The notes beneath the pieces were generated by a model that searched no databases, was not told the origin of the DNA, and was given only the letters and a program-made list of their open reading frames with translations. A DNA stretch of 48,781 nucleotides from Actinomycetota bacterium. GTDB lineage: Bacteria > Actinomycetota > Acidimicrobiia > Acidimicrobiales > JAJPHE01. The translations under genes and the position numbers were made by a program. Shown piece after piece: positions 25,243 through 35,600 of this stretch; the stretch's first letter is position 1, and each line of letters opens with the position of its first letter. Location of the stretch: NCBI GenBank assembly GCA_021325435.1, contig JAJPHE010000068.1, positions 1-48,781 on the forward strand. Direction: 5' to 3'.

Positions 25243-28200
25243 CTAGGCGGCGGCACCCGCGGCGGCGGCCACCGTCGGGCTCACCGCCGCCGGCCCTCCA
25301 TAGACGTCGACGGCGGTGATGCTGGACTGGTTGGCGGCCAGGTAGGAGGCGACCGCCGACGGCAGCGACGACGGGTCGGTCAACAGCATCGGCCCTCCAG
25401 CCGCTCCGATCTGCGCACCGCCCGACAGGGCGTCAGGGAAGTTGAGGCCCGAGGCCAGGCCTACCTGCGTGGGGGCGGAGAAGAAGGCGGCGGCCGTCTT
25501 CACCGCCGTCTGGTACCTGTCCGCTCCCACGATGGCGATGGCCCCGGGGTCGGCGGTGGCCGCCGGGCCGCCGAGGGCGTAGACGGTGGCGCCGGGGTGG
25601 GCGGCCAGGTAGGAGGCGGTGGTCGGGGCCATGGTGGACCCGTCGGTGAGAAGGACGGCTCCGTGGACCCGGGAGGCGGCGGCCCCGGCGGACAGCGCGT
25701 CGGGGAAGTCGATCCCGCTGGCCAGCAGCACGGTGGTGGGGTCGCCGAGAGCGGCGGCGATGGCGGCGGCGGTGCCGTAGCGGTCGGCGCCGGCCAGCCG
25801 GACCGCTTGGAAGCCGGCCGAGCTGAGCGCTGACTGCACGGCCGGGCTGAGGGCGCTCGTGCCTCCCAGCAGGTAGACGGTCCCCCCGGCCGGGAGGACC
25901 CGCTCGATCTCGGTCTGTGTCTCGGCGTCGAGGGAAGAAGAGGAACTGAGTAGGACGGGGGCGTGGTGGGCCACCGCTAGCGGGGTGCCGGCCAAGGCGT
26001 CGGCGTACTGGTCGGAGCGGCTGAGCACCACCGCTCCGGCGCTGCCGGCGGTGGGAAATGACGCCTGCGAGACCAGCACAGCCGTATCGACGCGGGTGGA
26101 CCCGGCGTACACGGTCGGGGTGATCCCCGAGCCGGCGGGGGTGACGGTGACGGTGTTGGACGGGGGTCCTGTCCCGGAGCTGTTGGCTGCCGCCACCGCG
26201 CAGCTGTATGCCGTGCCGTTGGTGAGCCCGGTGACGGTGGTGGTCGTCGGGGGCGGGGTGCCCGTCACCACTTTGGACGCCGCCGGCGAGCAGGAGACGG
26301 TGTAGGAAGTGACCGGCGAGGAACCGGTCGGCGCCGCCCAGGTGAAGGTGGCGGATCCGTTCCCGGGCGTGGCGGTCAGCCCGCTGGGAGCGCCAGGTGC
26401 GGACCCGGTTCCACCCGCGCCGCCCCCGCCGCCTCCTCCACCCCCGCCGCCCCCGCCGCCTCCACCCCCGCTACCGCCCGTGGAGGCGGCGGAGTTGGTG
26501 AGCGAGAAGGTCGCCTGGTTGGCGACACCCGACACCCGTCCCGACACGGCGTAGGTGCCGGTGGTGGCGTTGGCAGTGAAGGCCGGGGCGGTGGCGACCC
26601 CGGAAGCCGAGGTCACCCCGGCGGCCGTGTTGGTATTGGTGCCGGCGAACGTGCCGCTGGCGCCGGAGGAAGGGGCGGTGAAGGTGACGGTCGCGCCCTG
26701 GATCGGGTTGCCGAAGGAGTCGGTCACCGTGGCTTGCAGGTTGGTGGCGAAGGCGGAACCGATCGTCGCCGACTGGGGCGTGCCCCCGCTGGCGGTCACC
26801 ACCGAGGCGGTGGTGGTGTTGGTCAGCGTGTAGCTGGCGGGGGTGGTGACTCCAGCCACCCGCCCGGTCACGGTGTAGGTGCCCGGGGTTGTGTCAGCCG
26901 TCAGGGGCGGGGCGGTTGCCACCCCGGAGGTGTTGGTGACGGCGGTGGCGGCGTTGGTGTTGGTGGTGCTGAACGTTCCGCCGGCGCCCGAGGACGGAGC
27001 GGTGAAGGTGACCGTGGTCCCGTCGACCGGGTTACCGAAGGCGTCGGTCACCGTCGCTTCCAGGTTGGTGGCGAAGGCGGAGGTCAGCGGGCTCGACTGT
27101 CCACTACCAGCCGTGGCTGCCACCGTCGCCGGGGCGCCGGCCACGATCGTGTAGGGCGGTGACTGGGCGGGGAAGGTGTCCGCCGACGTCGTGACGGTGA
27201 GCGGGTAGGCGCCGACCGCCGTCGGGTTCGCCACCGAGTTCGCCGTCACCGTCACCGGGTCCGAGTTGGCGATGGTCGACGTCGACAGGGTGATCGTCAC
27301 CTGATTGTTGGTGGCGCTGCCCCCGGTCTTGGCCAGCTGGACGGCGGAGACGCCGTCAGTCGGGGCGGCGGAACCGTCGGTCACCGCGTAGTCGCCCCCC
27401 GTGCTGGGGAAGTCGGTGCCGGCCGGGCCGGTAAGGGTGATGGTGCCGGTCGCCGGGACGATTCCCGTGGCGCTGGTGGTGAAGTCGACCGTATAGGTGG
27501 CGCTCGCCCCGGCCGAGTCCGGCACCGGGCTGGCCGATACCGCCGCCACCGAGTTGGGAGCGCTGTAGGTGAAGACGTCGTTCGGGCCGGTGGCGCTGGT
27601 GCCGTTGACCGTGGTGACGGTGATGTCGACCGGTCCGGCGAAGGTCGACGCCGGGCTGGTGGCGGTGATCGACGTCGGAGAGCTCACCGTCACCGATGCA
27701 GCGGGCACACCGCCGAAGCTGACCGCCGAAGTGGGAGTGAACTCGGACCCGGTGATGATGACGCTGGTGCCTCCGGCGGCCGGCCCCGTGGCCGGGCTGA
27801 CCGAGGTCACCACGGGCGGAGCGAAGGTGGCCCGGGCCGCGCCCGTCGCCCAGGAGCAGCCGGTCGTGGTGAACCCGGCGCTGTCAGGGCTGGCGCCAGT
27901 GACGGCGTACTCCCCCGACACCCAGACATCGGAGGGATCGGCCGGATCGGTGGCGGCAAAGGAGTAGTCACCCCAGCGGCTGCCGGTAGAGCTGGCCGAG
28001 AAGCCGCAGCTGGTGTCGGTGTAGGTGTCGGTGCCCGCCTCCACCGTGGCCTGCGGACGGAGCGTCCCCGCCGGGTCGCCCACTCTCTGGCCGGCGACCT
28101 CGAAGCTGGGGTAGGCGCCCGAGGTCGAAGCGGAGGTGCCGTAGCCGACGAAGAGGTCGCCGGCCGCGTCCATGCCCACGGCCGGGTAGTAGAGGTCGGC

Positions 28201-29457
28201 GCCCGAGACTCCCAGGGTGAAGTCCTGCAGGACGGTGGGCGTCGAGCCTGAGGTAGAGAGTTGGACCAGGTCCAGGCAGGGCCGGTTGGTCGTGTCTCCC
28301 GACGGCTTGCACCCGGCGTTGCCGCCCACCCAAAGGACCCCGGACTGCCAGACCGCGTTCAAGAAACGGTCGTCGCCCGTGTCCAGGGATGCCGGCTTGC
28401 CCGGCTGATCGGCAGTGGGCGAGGCCGTGGTGGCATGGATGGCGGGGTCGGCCTCGGCCTTGGCCACATTGGCCGCCGACGGTGTTCCGGTCACCGAAAC
28501 CACCCCAATGGTCGGAACCGACTGGTTCTCGACCAGGTTGGTCGGGTCGGCATTGTCGTACACGAGGTATTGGGTTGTGGTGGAGGTGAGCGACTGCACC
28601 GGCACCAGCCCGAACCAGGAGCTGGTCGGCCCGAAGTGGGCTGACGCCGGCGCCGTGCCGGCGACCAGGTCGGATTTCTGCAGGACCCAGACCTCCTCAC
28701 CGGCGACGGTCTCGCCCGGGAGGGCGTAGTCGTCCCAGGCCAGGGTGACCTTGTCGTCGGAGAGCCCCAAGCGCGGCTGATCGAACAGCTCCGACGTGCT
28801 CGACGCCACGCTGAACACGTCCCAGGTGCCGGTGGGGTCGGAAGATGTCGACACCGCCACCTTCACGGCGCTGGCGGTGACCACCCCTCGACCGCTGATC
28901 TGGAACGAGGTGATGGAGGCGAACCACCGCCCAGAGGCGGCGTCATACAAGACCCTGGGGTCGGAGGCGGAGAATCCGGTACCCACGGCGAAGAAGGCGG
29001 TCAGGTCGAACTTCGTCAGCAGCGTGCCGGACTTGGTCCAGACCGATCCGCTCGAGTTGAGCATCTCCACGACGTCGGAGGTGCCGACGGCGGTGCCGTT
29101 GTCGGGCGGCTCGAGGAACTGGCCACTGCCGAACCATCCCAGCTGGGTGTCGAGCCCGTCGAGGGGAAGGTTGGTCAGTGACCCCACCGGGCTCGCCGGC
29201 GTCTGGGGTAACGACATGGGCTGAGCCGACGCCGCCGTGACCGGGCTGGTCGACTTGGTCGAGTAACGGTGCAGGCTCGGTGGGGCCACCGCAAGGGGAG
29301 CGGACGAGGCTGGCAGAGCCAAGGGATCGACTCGCACCGGGGCGGGAAGGGTGGCGTACTGGGCGCCGCCGCCGACGGCTGACGCCGGGGCGGCCATCGG
29401 CAGGGCGGAGGCTGCGGCGGTGACCGCCAGCACCGCCACCAGCCTGGACAACCTCAT
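25243..29457 (-). CDS. Giant secreted protein: propeller-like head, TIG, two invasin-like Ig domains, poly-Gly, FN3, CWB2 anchor
   Basis: A 1404-residue wall-bound protein. Signal peptide about 1-30 (RLSRLVAVLAVTAAASAL). Residues about 60-540 form a propeller-like head (RVLYDAASGRWFASITSFQI, LGLSDDKVTLAWDDY). A TIG domain follows (about 545-635, VTSVSPATGPAAGGTSVIIT), then a beta-rich segment, and two Big_1/invasin-like Ig domains (about 784-980, each with TVTDxFGNPxxGxTVTFTAPSSGA). A pure Gly linker (about 992-1012) leads to an FN3 domain (about 1017-1114) and three CWB2 units (about 1115-1404, LAGADRYGTA, IVGADRYQTA). ATG 29457 has GGGAGA upstream. CWB2 binds anionic wall polymers non-covalently in clostridia; the same is inferred here. 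Confidence 0.88.
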   Translation of the reverse strand: MRLSRLVAVLAVTAAASALPMAAPASAVGGGAQYATLPAPVRVDPLALPASSAPLAVAPPSLHRYSTKSTSPVTAASAQPMSLPQTPASPVGSLTNLPLDGLDTQLGWFGSGQFLEPPDNGTAVGTSDVVEMLNSSGSVWTKSGTLLTKFDLTAFFAVGTGFSASDPRVLYDAASGRWFASITSFQISGRGVVTASAVKVAVSTSSDPTGTWDVFSVASSTSELFDQPRLGLSDDKVTLAWDDYALPGETVAGEEVWVLQKSDLVAGTAPASAHFGPTSSWFGLVPVQSLTSTTTQYLVYDNADPTNLVENQSVPTIGVVSVTGTPSAANVAKAEADPAIHATTASPTADQPGKPASLDTGDDRFLNAVWQSGVLWVGGNAGCKPSGDTTNRPCLDLVQLSTSGSTPTVLQDFTLGVSGADLYYPAVGMDAAGDLFVGYGTSASTSGAYPSFEVAGQRVGDPAGTLRPQATVEAGTDTYTDTSCGFSASSTGSRWGDYSFAATDPADPSDVWVSGEYAVTGASPDSAGFTTTGCSWATGAARATFAPPVVTSVSPATGPAAGGTSVIITGSEFTPTSAVSFGGVPAASVTVSSPTSITATSPASTFAGPVDITVTTVNGTSATGPNDVFTYSAPNSVAAVSASPVPDSAGASATYTVDFTTSATGIVPATGTITLTGPAGTDFPSTGGDYAVTDGSAAPTDGVSAVQLAKTGGSATNNQVTITLSTSTIANSDPVTVTANSVANPTAVGAYPLTVTTSADTFPAQSPPYTIVAGAPATVAATAGSGQSSPLTSAFATNLEATVTDAFGNPVDGTTVTFTAPSSGAGGTFSTTNTNAATAVTNTSGVATAPPLTADTTPGTYTVTGRVAGVTTPASYTLTNTTTASVVTASGGTPQSATIGSAFATNLQATVTDSFGNPIQGATVTFTAPSSGASGTFAGTNTNTAAGVTSASGVATAPAFTANATTGTYAVSGRVSGVANQATFSLTNSAASTGGSGGGGGGGGGGGGGGGGGAGGTGSAPGAPSGLTATPGNGSATFTWAAPTGSSPVTSYTVSCSPAASKVVTGTPPPTTTTVTGLTNGTAYSCAVAAANSSGTGPPSNTVTVTPAGSGITPTVYAGSTRVDTAVLVSQASFPTAGSAGAVVLSRSDQYADALAGTPLAVAHHAPVLLSSSSSLDAETQTEIERVLPAGGTVYLLGGTSALSPAVQSALSSAGFQAVRLAGADRYGTAAAIAAALGDPTTVLLASGIDFPDALSAGAAASRVHGAVLLTDGSTMAPTTASYLAAHPGATVYALGGPAATADPGAIAIVGADRYQTAVKTAAAFFSAPTQVGLASGLNFPDALSGGAQIGAAGGPMLLTDPSSLPSAVASYLAANQSSITAVDVYGGPAAVSPTVAAAAGAAA
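26419..26471. repeat. GGC/GGN codon run encoding the poly-glycine linker
   Basis: On the plus strand a run of CCN triplets (ccgccgcccccgccgcctcc-type) encodes an uninterrupted Gly stretch on the minus strand, joining the Ig domains to the FN3/CWB2 anchor. It is prone to slippage in units of three. Confidence 0.75.
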
Positions 29458-29586
29458 CAATTCTCCCAATCGGTGTGAAGACTGACTATGGGCATCTATC
29501 GGCAACTCGGCCCGATCATCGAGGCCCAACTGTTGCCAGCCGCAACATAGGGCCGTGGTCCGTCCGATGGGCGGCGGCCGAGCGCG

Positions 29587-29618
29587 AAGCGGCCCCCCGG
29601 GATTCCGGGGGGCCGCTT
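29587..29618 (-). terminator. Strong terminator after the 2048-aa gene
   Basis: AAGCGGCCCCCCGG (29587-29600) and CCGGGGGGCCGCTT (29605-29618) form a perfect 14-bp stem with a 4-nt loop, about 25 nt beyond the stop at 29644. It separates the 2048-aa and 1404-aa genes into different transcripts. Confidence 0.85.
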
Positions 29619-29643
29619 ACGAGATGCTGGCTCGTCACCGCCG

Positions 29644-32600
29644 CTAGGCGGCAGCCCCTGCGGCCGAAACCACGGCCGGGCTGATGGCGGCGGAACCGCC
29701 ATAAACGTTGAGCGCCTGGATGGTGCTCTTGTTGGCCGTCAGGTAGTTCGACACCACCGTCGGGAGGGTGTTCGGATCGGTGAGCAGCATCGGCCCACCG
29801 AGGGCCCCCATCTGAGCCCCGCCGGACAGAGCGTCCGGGAAGTTCAGGCCGGAGGCGAGACCGACCACCGTCGGGTTGGTGAAGAACGTCTGGGCGACCA
29901 TGACCGCCGTTGCATACCGGTCGGCACCGACGATCGGCGTGGCCGACGGGTCAGCCGCTGCGGCTGGCCCGCCCAGGGCGAACAGGGTGTCGGACGGATG
30001 GCCCGCCAGGTAGGAGGCGGTGGTGGAGTTCATGGAGCTCCCGTTGGTGAGCAGGATCGCCCCACCGACCTTGGCCGCCGCCGCCCCGCCCGCCAGGGCG
30101 TCGGGGAAGTTGGTGCCGCTGGCCAGCAGGATCGTGCCCGGGTTGCCCAGGGCCCCGGCGATCGCCGTGGCTGTCCCGTACCGGTCGGCCCCGGCCAGGC
30201 GCACGGTGTGGAAGCCGAGCGAGGTCAGGGACGACTCGACGTTCGAGCTGAGGGCGCTGGTGCCGCCGAGGAGGACCACCGTCCCGCCAGCAGGTAGCAC
30301 CCGCTGGATCTCGGCCTGGGTCTCGGGGTCGAGGCTAGCCGTCGGCGTCAGCAGGATCGGGGCGTGGTTGGCCACGGCCAACGGCGTCCCTGCCAGCGCG
30401 TCGGGGTAGTCATCGGACCGGGAGAGGACCACGGCGCCGGCGCTGCCCGGATTCGGGAACGACGCCTTCGACACCAGGACGGCAGTGTCGATTCGGTTGG
30501 TGCCGGCGTACACCGTCGGGGTCACCCCGGCCTGCGGCGTGACAGTTACCGCCGGGCTGGAAGAAGGTCCAGATCCGTTGGCGTTTGCCGCGCTAACTGT
30601 GCAGGTGTAGGTGTTCCCGTTGGTGAGGCCATTGATGGTCGTGCTGGTCGGCGGCGGGTTGCCGGTGACCGTGCTGGTCGCAGTGGGCGAGCAGCTCACC
30701 GTGTAGGAGGTGACCGGCGACCCGCTGGTGTTGGTCGGGGCCGTCCAGGTGAAGCTGGCGGACCCGTTACCCGGTGTTGCCTGCAGATTGGTCGGGGCGC
30801 CGAGGGCACCTGAGGTTCCGCCACCGCCGCCGCCACCACCACCGCCGCCGGTCCCGCCGGTCCCGCCGGTCCCGCCGGTCCCGCCGGTCCCACCGGTCCC
30901 ACCAGTGCCGCCGGTCGTCCCACCACCGCCTGGGGCGCTGATGAACGTGGGCGACGTCGGGTAGCTGCAGGTCGGCGGGCCGTTGAGTGCGGGGGCCGTG
31001 GTGACCGATCCACCACCGGTGTCACTCACCTTGTTCTGGATGTCGGTCTGGTCGGAGGCGGGGTATCCCCACCAGTTGTTGGTTGCGTCGGTCACGCCCG
31101 TGTTGTTGGTAACCAGGTCGTAGGGGTTGTTGGTCCACGAGGGGCTCGGAGCCGTCTCGCCCGGATTGGTGAAGCTGTTCTGGTTCGTCGTCGGGTCCTC
31201 GTCGCTCGGATTGCCGCTATACCGGATCCCGTTGACGTTGTTCCAGATGGCGTTGCACTGGACAGTGCCCTGGGCCGGGGCGTTCCTGACGAAAAGGCCG
31301 TTGCCGGCCGCGGAGACCGTCACCCCGGAAGTAGACACGCTGTTGTTGGCGATGTTCGGCGTCACACCGGAGGTGTCGATGCCGTTCGAGCCCGAACCTG
31401 ACACCCAGTTGCCGGTGATGACCGGTCCGTAGGTGCCGGACGGGGTGACCGCATTGCCGGTCGCGTTGTAGCTGATCCCCTCGTAGCCACTGTCGGTCAC
31501 CGTGTTGTTGGTGACCTTCGTGTCGGGGACTGCTGTACCCGTGGCCGTGGTATTGGCCTGCAGGTTCACGGCAACCCCGTTACCGGAGCCGCCCTGCATG
31601 CCATTTACGTCGTTGCCAGTGATGGTTGCGGTGTTGTCGGCAACCTGGTTGGTGTTGGTGTTGTAGCTGTTGGCATACGCCTGGGTCGAGTCGTAGATGC
31701 CGTCGATGTTCGAGTTACTCCAGGCGTTGTCGACCAGGTTGTTGCTGAACGTGGCGTCGTTGGTGGCATTACCGCTGTCCGAGCTGACGTCGTGGTAGAT
31801 GCCTCCTGAGTAACCCGTGACATGGGCGCCGGTCACCGAGAACGTGTCCATTGCCGGCGCTTTGTCTCCGTATGTCTGGGCGTAGCCCTCGACGCCGTAA
31901 CCGTCGGAGCCCTCCCAGTTGCCGATCGGGCTGTTGGTGATGCTGGCAGCCAGCGTCGCCCCAGCGGGATTGGCAGAGCCGCTGGTCTGCTGCCCGGAGT
32001 GGGAGTCGAAATAGGCACCAGCGTCATACCCGTAGCCCGTGGAGTTGGTCACCGCCATGTCATTGGTGGCGCCGCCTCCGCAGTAACCGCAGTAGGCGTT
32101 GGCGTCGAGTGCATCCCCGTCAATGGAGGTCAGGCTGGTGCCACTCACCGTGCCGCCGGCATGAACCGAGCCCGGCCACGAGGCCGACGAATTGTCGTAG
32201 GCGTCGGTGTATAGGGCGTCGTCATAACCCCTGACCGTGTCACTGGTCAGCGAAGGCGTGACGGCGATCACGTCGGCGTTGCCGGCCGGGGCAGCGGCTC
32301 CGTAACCGTCACCGTACAGGTAGATGCCATAGCCCCATGCGGCGCTGATATCCGTGTTCTGGATCGTCGGAGCCGAGGTGAGGGCCGCACCCGAGTTGGT
32401 GAAGTTCTCGGTGTAGATACCGTCGCCGACGGTGCTCGTCAGCTGGTCATTGGAGAACGTGGTATCGAACGTGGCCGGCTGCGAGCCGCTGCCGTACAGC
32501 TCGAGGTACACGCCGTCGCTGTAGCTGTTGATGGCCGACCCGGAGATGGTGCCGCCGACGTGGGTGCTTCCTGTGCCGCCGGGTTCGGCGTAGATAATCA

Positions 32601-35600
32601 AGCCCTCGTCGCCACTGGAGTCCGGCGCGTTGAGAGTCGACGTGGAGACGTTGGGCAGGATCCGGGTCTGGCCCGTTCCCTCGCTGTAGGCCTCGGTGTC
32701 GACGGCGGTGCTGTAGGTGCTGGTGATCTGGGCCTTGTTGGCGGTGAACGATGCGTCCGCATCACTGTCGCCGTTGACGGCGTCGGCGTAGTTGTACAGC
32801 CCGTCACTGGTGGCCGTCACGGTCGACGAGTCGATGACCGGATTGGCTAGGGCCGTTCCAGACCCTCCGGAGCCGGCGCTGTACGAGTAGTTCTCAATGC
32901 CGTATTCGTCAGCGCTGGCGTCTCCGCCCACCAGGCTCGACCCGTTCGTCACCGACGGGTCCGCCGTTGACGCCCCGTAGTACGACTCGGCCTCGTTGTA
33001 GAGAGCGTCGTAATAGGCATTGATGCTCACCGCCGACAGTGACGGGTTGGCGATGGCCGTGCCCGGGGAGGTGGAGTGGTCCGAACCGAAGGCGTAGTTC
33101 TCGATGCCGTAGCCGCTCGAGTCGCCGACGGCCGACAGGTTCGAGCTGGTGATCTGCGGGCTGGCGGTGCCGTTCCCGTAATAGCCTTCACCTTCGTTGT
33201 AGATGGCGTCGTAATAGCCGGCCGTCAACGTGGAATTGCTGATGACCGGGTTGGCAGTGCCGTCGCCGGGGGCACCGGAGTCCGACCCGTACGCTTCGTT
33301 GTCGAGCGCGTAGTCGGTGGCCGAAGTCAGTGTCGATCCGCTAATGGTCGGGTTGGCATTGGCTGTCCCGTAGTACGCCTCAGCGAAGTTGTAGAACGCC
33401 TCGTCTGAGCTGTCTCCAGCCTGGAGGGTCGAGTTGGTGATGCTGCCGTTGGCGTTGGCATCGCCAGGGGCGGCGCTCTCCGATCCGTACACCTCGTTGT
33501 CGAGCGCGTATTCATCGTAGGACTGGATGTTCGAACCGGACACCGACAGATTGCCCGTGCCATTGCCGTAATAGCTCTCGACGTCGTTGTAGACGCCGTA
33601 CTCGTAGGCGTTCACGGTCGAGTTCGTGAGGCTGGGTGAGCTGACCGCATCACCCGACGCACCGTATTCCGACGCGTAGGTGCAGATGTATAGGCCGTCG
33701 CCTCCGGCGCCATTCAGCTTTGAGCCGGTCACACTGATATTGCTGGTGGCTGCTCCGACGTAGGATTCGTTGCAGTCAACATCGATGGCATTGCTGTCAT
33801 ACGAGTCGAGGGTTGACCCGCTGACCGGCATGTTCAGCGTGGCGGCGCCGGTGCCAGTCTCGATGTCGGTCGCATAGTTCTCGATGTAGATGGCGTCGTC
33901 GCCGCCCTGGCCAGCGTTGACGGTCGAGTTGGTCACCGGCACGTTGGCGGTGGCGCTCCCCGAGTACGAGTAGTCGCCCAGATCGAGGCCGTAGTAGTAG
34001 GCGTTGACCGTCATCCCGACGATCGGGGCGCTTGTCTGCACGTCCCCGCTGGTGCCCTTGGTCTCGTTGTAAACATACCAACCGTCGTCGAGGGCGGACC
34101 GGAGGCTGTCGCCGCCGCTGCCGGTGTTGATGCTGAGCAGGCTGTTACCCGGGCCGGCGTCGACGTAGTTCTTGGTGTCTAGCGCGTCGTATTCGGAGGA
34201 GATGGCGTCGTTGGTCAGGCTCAGGTCGTCGCAGGCGGCGAACGATCCGCTGGCGCAGCTGGTCGCTGTGCTGGCCCCGTTGGGGGTGGCCGAGTCCCCG
34301 GTCTCCGTGTACAGGTAAGCGCCGTAGCTGCTCCCGTCGCCGGACAGGGTGTCGTTGGAAATGCTACCGGTCAGGGTGGCGGTGCCCGGCACCGACGTGC
34401 TGCTCGAGTAGGCGGATAGGTAGAGCTCGTTCCCCGAGCGGGTCTCGGTGAGCGTGTCACCAGTGATGTTGGCAGTGACGCCGGCATTGTTCAGGCTGGG
34501 CTGGGAGCTGCCGGTCTCGCTGTAGAGGTAGAGCGGGTAGTAGCCGGTGATGGAGGAGTTCGTCACCGTGGCGCTGAACGGGTTGCCCATGATGGGGTTA
34601 CCAGCGAAGTTGGTGTCGTTATAGACCGACTGCGCCCCGACGCCGGTCCCGCTCGACGTGCCGTCGTACGTCAGGTTCGAGATCTGGACGTTGGCGCCGC
34701 TGGGCACATCCCAGTAGAGGATGCCCTCTGATTGGCTGTGGTAGTTGCCGGCCATGTGCTCGACCACGGAGTTCGAGATCGGCTCCGCGTAGGTGTCGGC
34801 GGCCAGGGTGTCGCCGTAGCTGAGGGCGAGCCAGCTGATGGAGCCCGAAGGAGTGTGGCCGACCCCGTCGTAGAGGATGTCGCCCCAGGCGCCATCGGTA
34901 GGAGCGGTGCTGGAGCCGGGAGCGGCGTCGGCGGAGGTGATCGTCACCGGCGACGACTGGGTGCCGGCCACGGTGAAGCCACCCTGGACAATGATGTCGG
35001 TGTTCGACGACGGGTCTGACCCGACCGTGGCCGTGTCTGACGACGTGTCGACGTAGACGACCGTGCCCGGGGCCAGGGTCAGGGAGGCCCCGTCGGGGAT
35101 GGTCAGGTCGCCCTGGAGCTCGTACCCGTTGGGGCACGAGGCCGGCGACCAAACAACATTTCCGGACAGGGTGCCGGGGGCAACCTGGCAGGATCCGGTG
35201 ATGGTCGAGATTGTCTGAGGCGTCAGCGGGACGCTGGCCACCAACGGCGTCTGGCGCAGTGGCTTGGTCACCTGGGCCTTGCTAGGGGCCGCCTTGCTGA
35301 CGTGAGGCGCGGCAGAGATCTTGGCCTTGGAGGGAGGCCCGGCGTTGAGCGTGGCGCTGGCAGAGCCGAGGGCCTGGCCAGCGGAGGCTTGCGGCAGCGC
35401 TGCCTTGCCCGGCTGGGAGGCGCCCACCGACGCCACCGTCACCGAGTAGGTGTAGCTGACGTTCGGCTGCGCGGTCTTGTCCAGGAAGGAGTGGGCGGGG
35501 GTGGGCGTGGGGGTCAGGTTGACGGTGGTCGTCCCGTCGCTGCGGCTGACGGTGAACGTTCTGGCGTTGTTGGGCGCGTTACGCCACTGGACGCGGATGC

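Noticed and set aside
30841-30909. CRISPR-like array
   Set aside because: The 9-bp units are contiguous with no spacers and lie in frame within a coding sequence.
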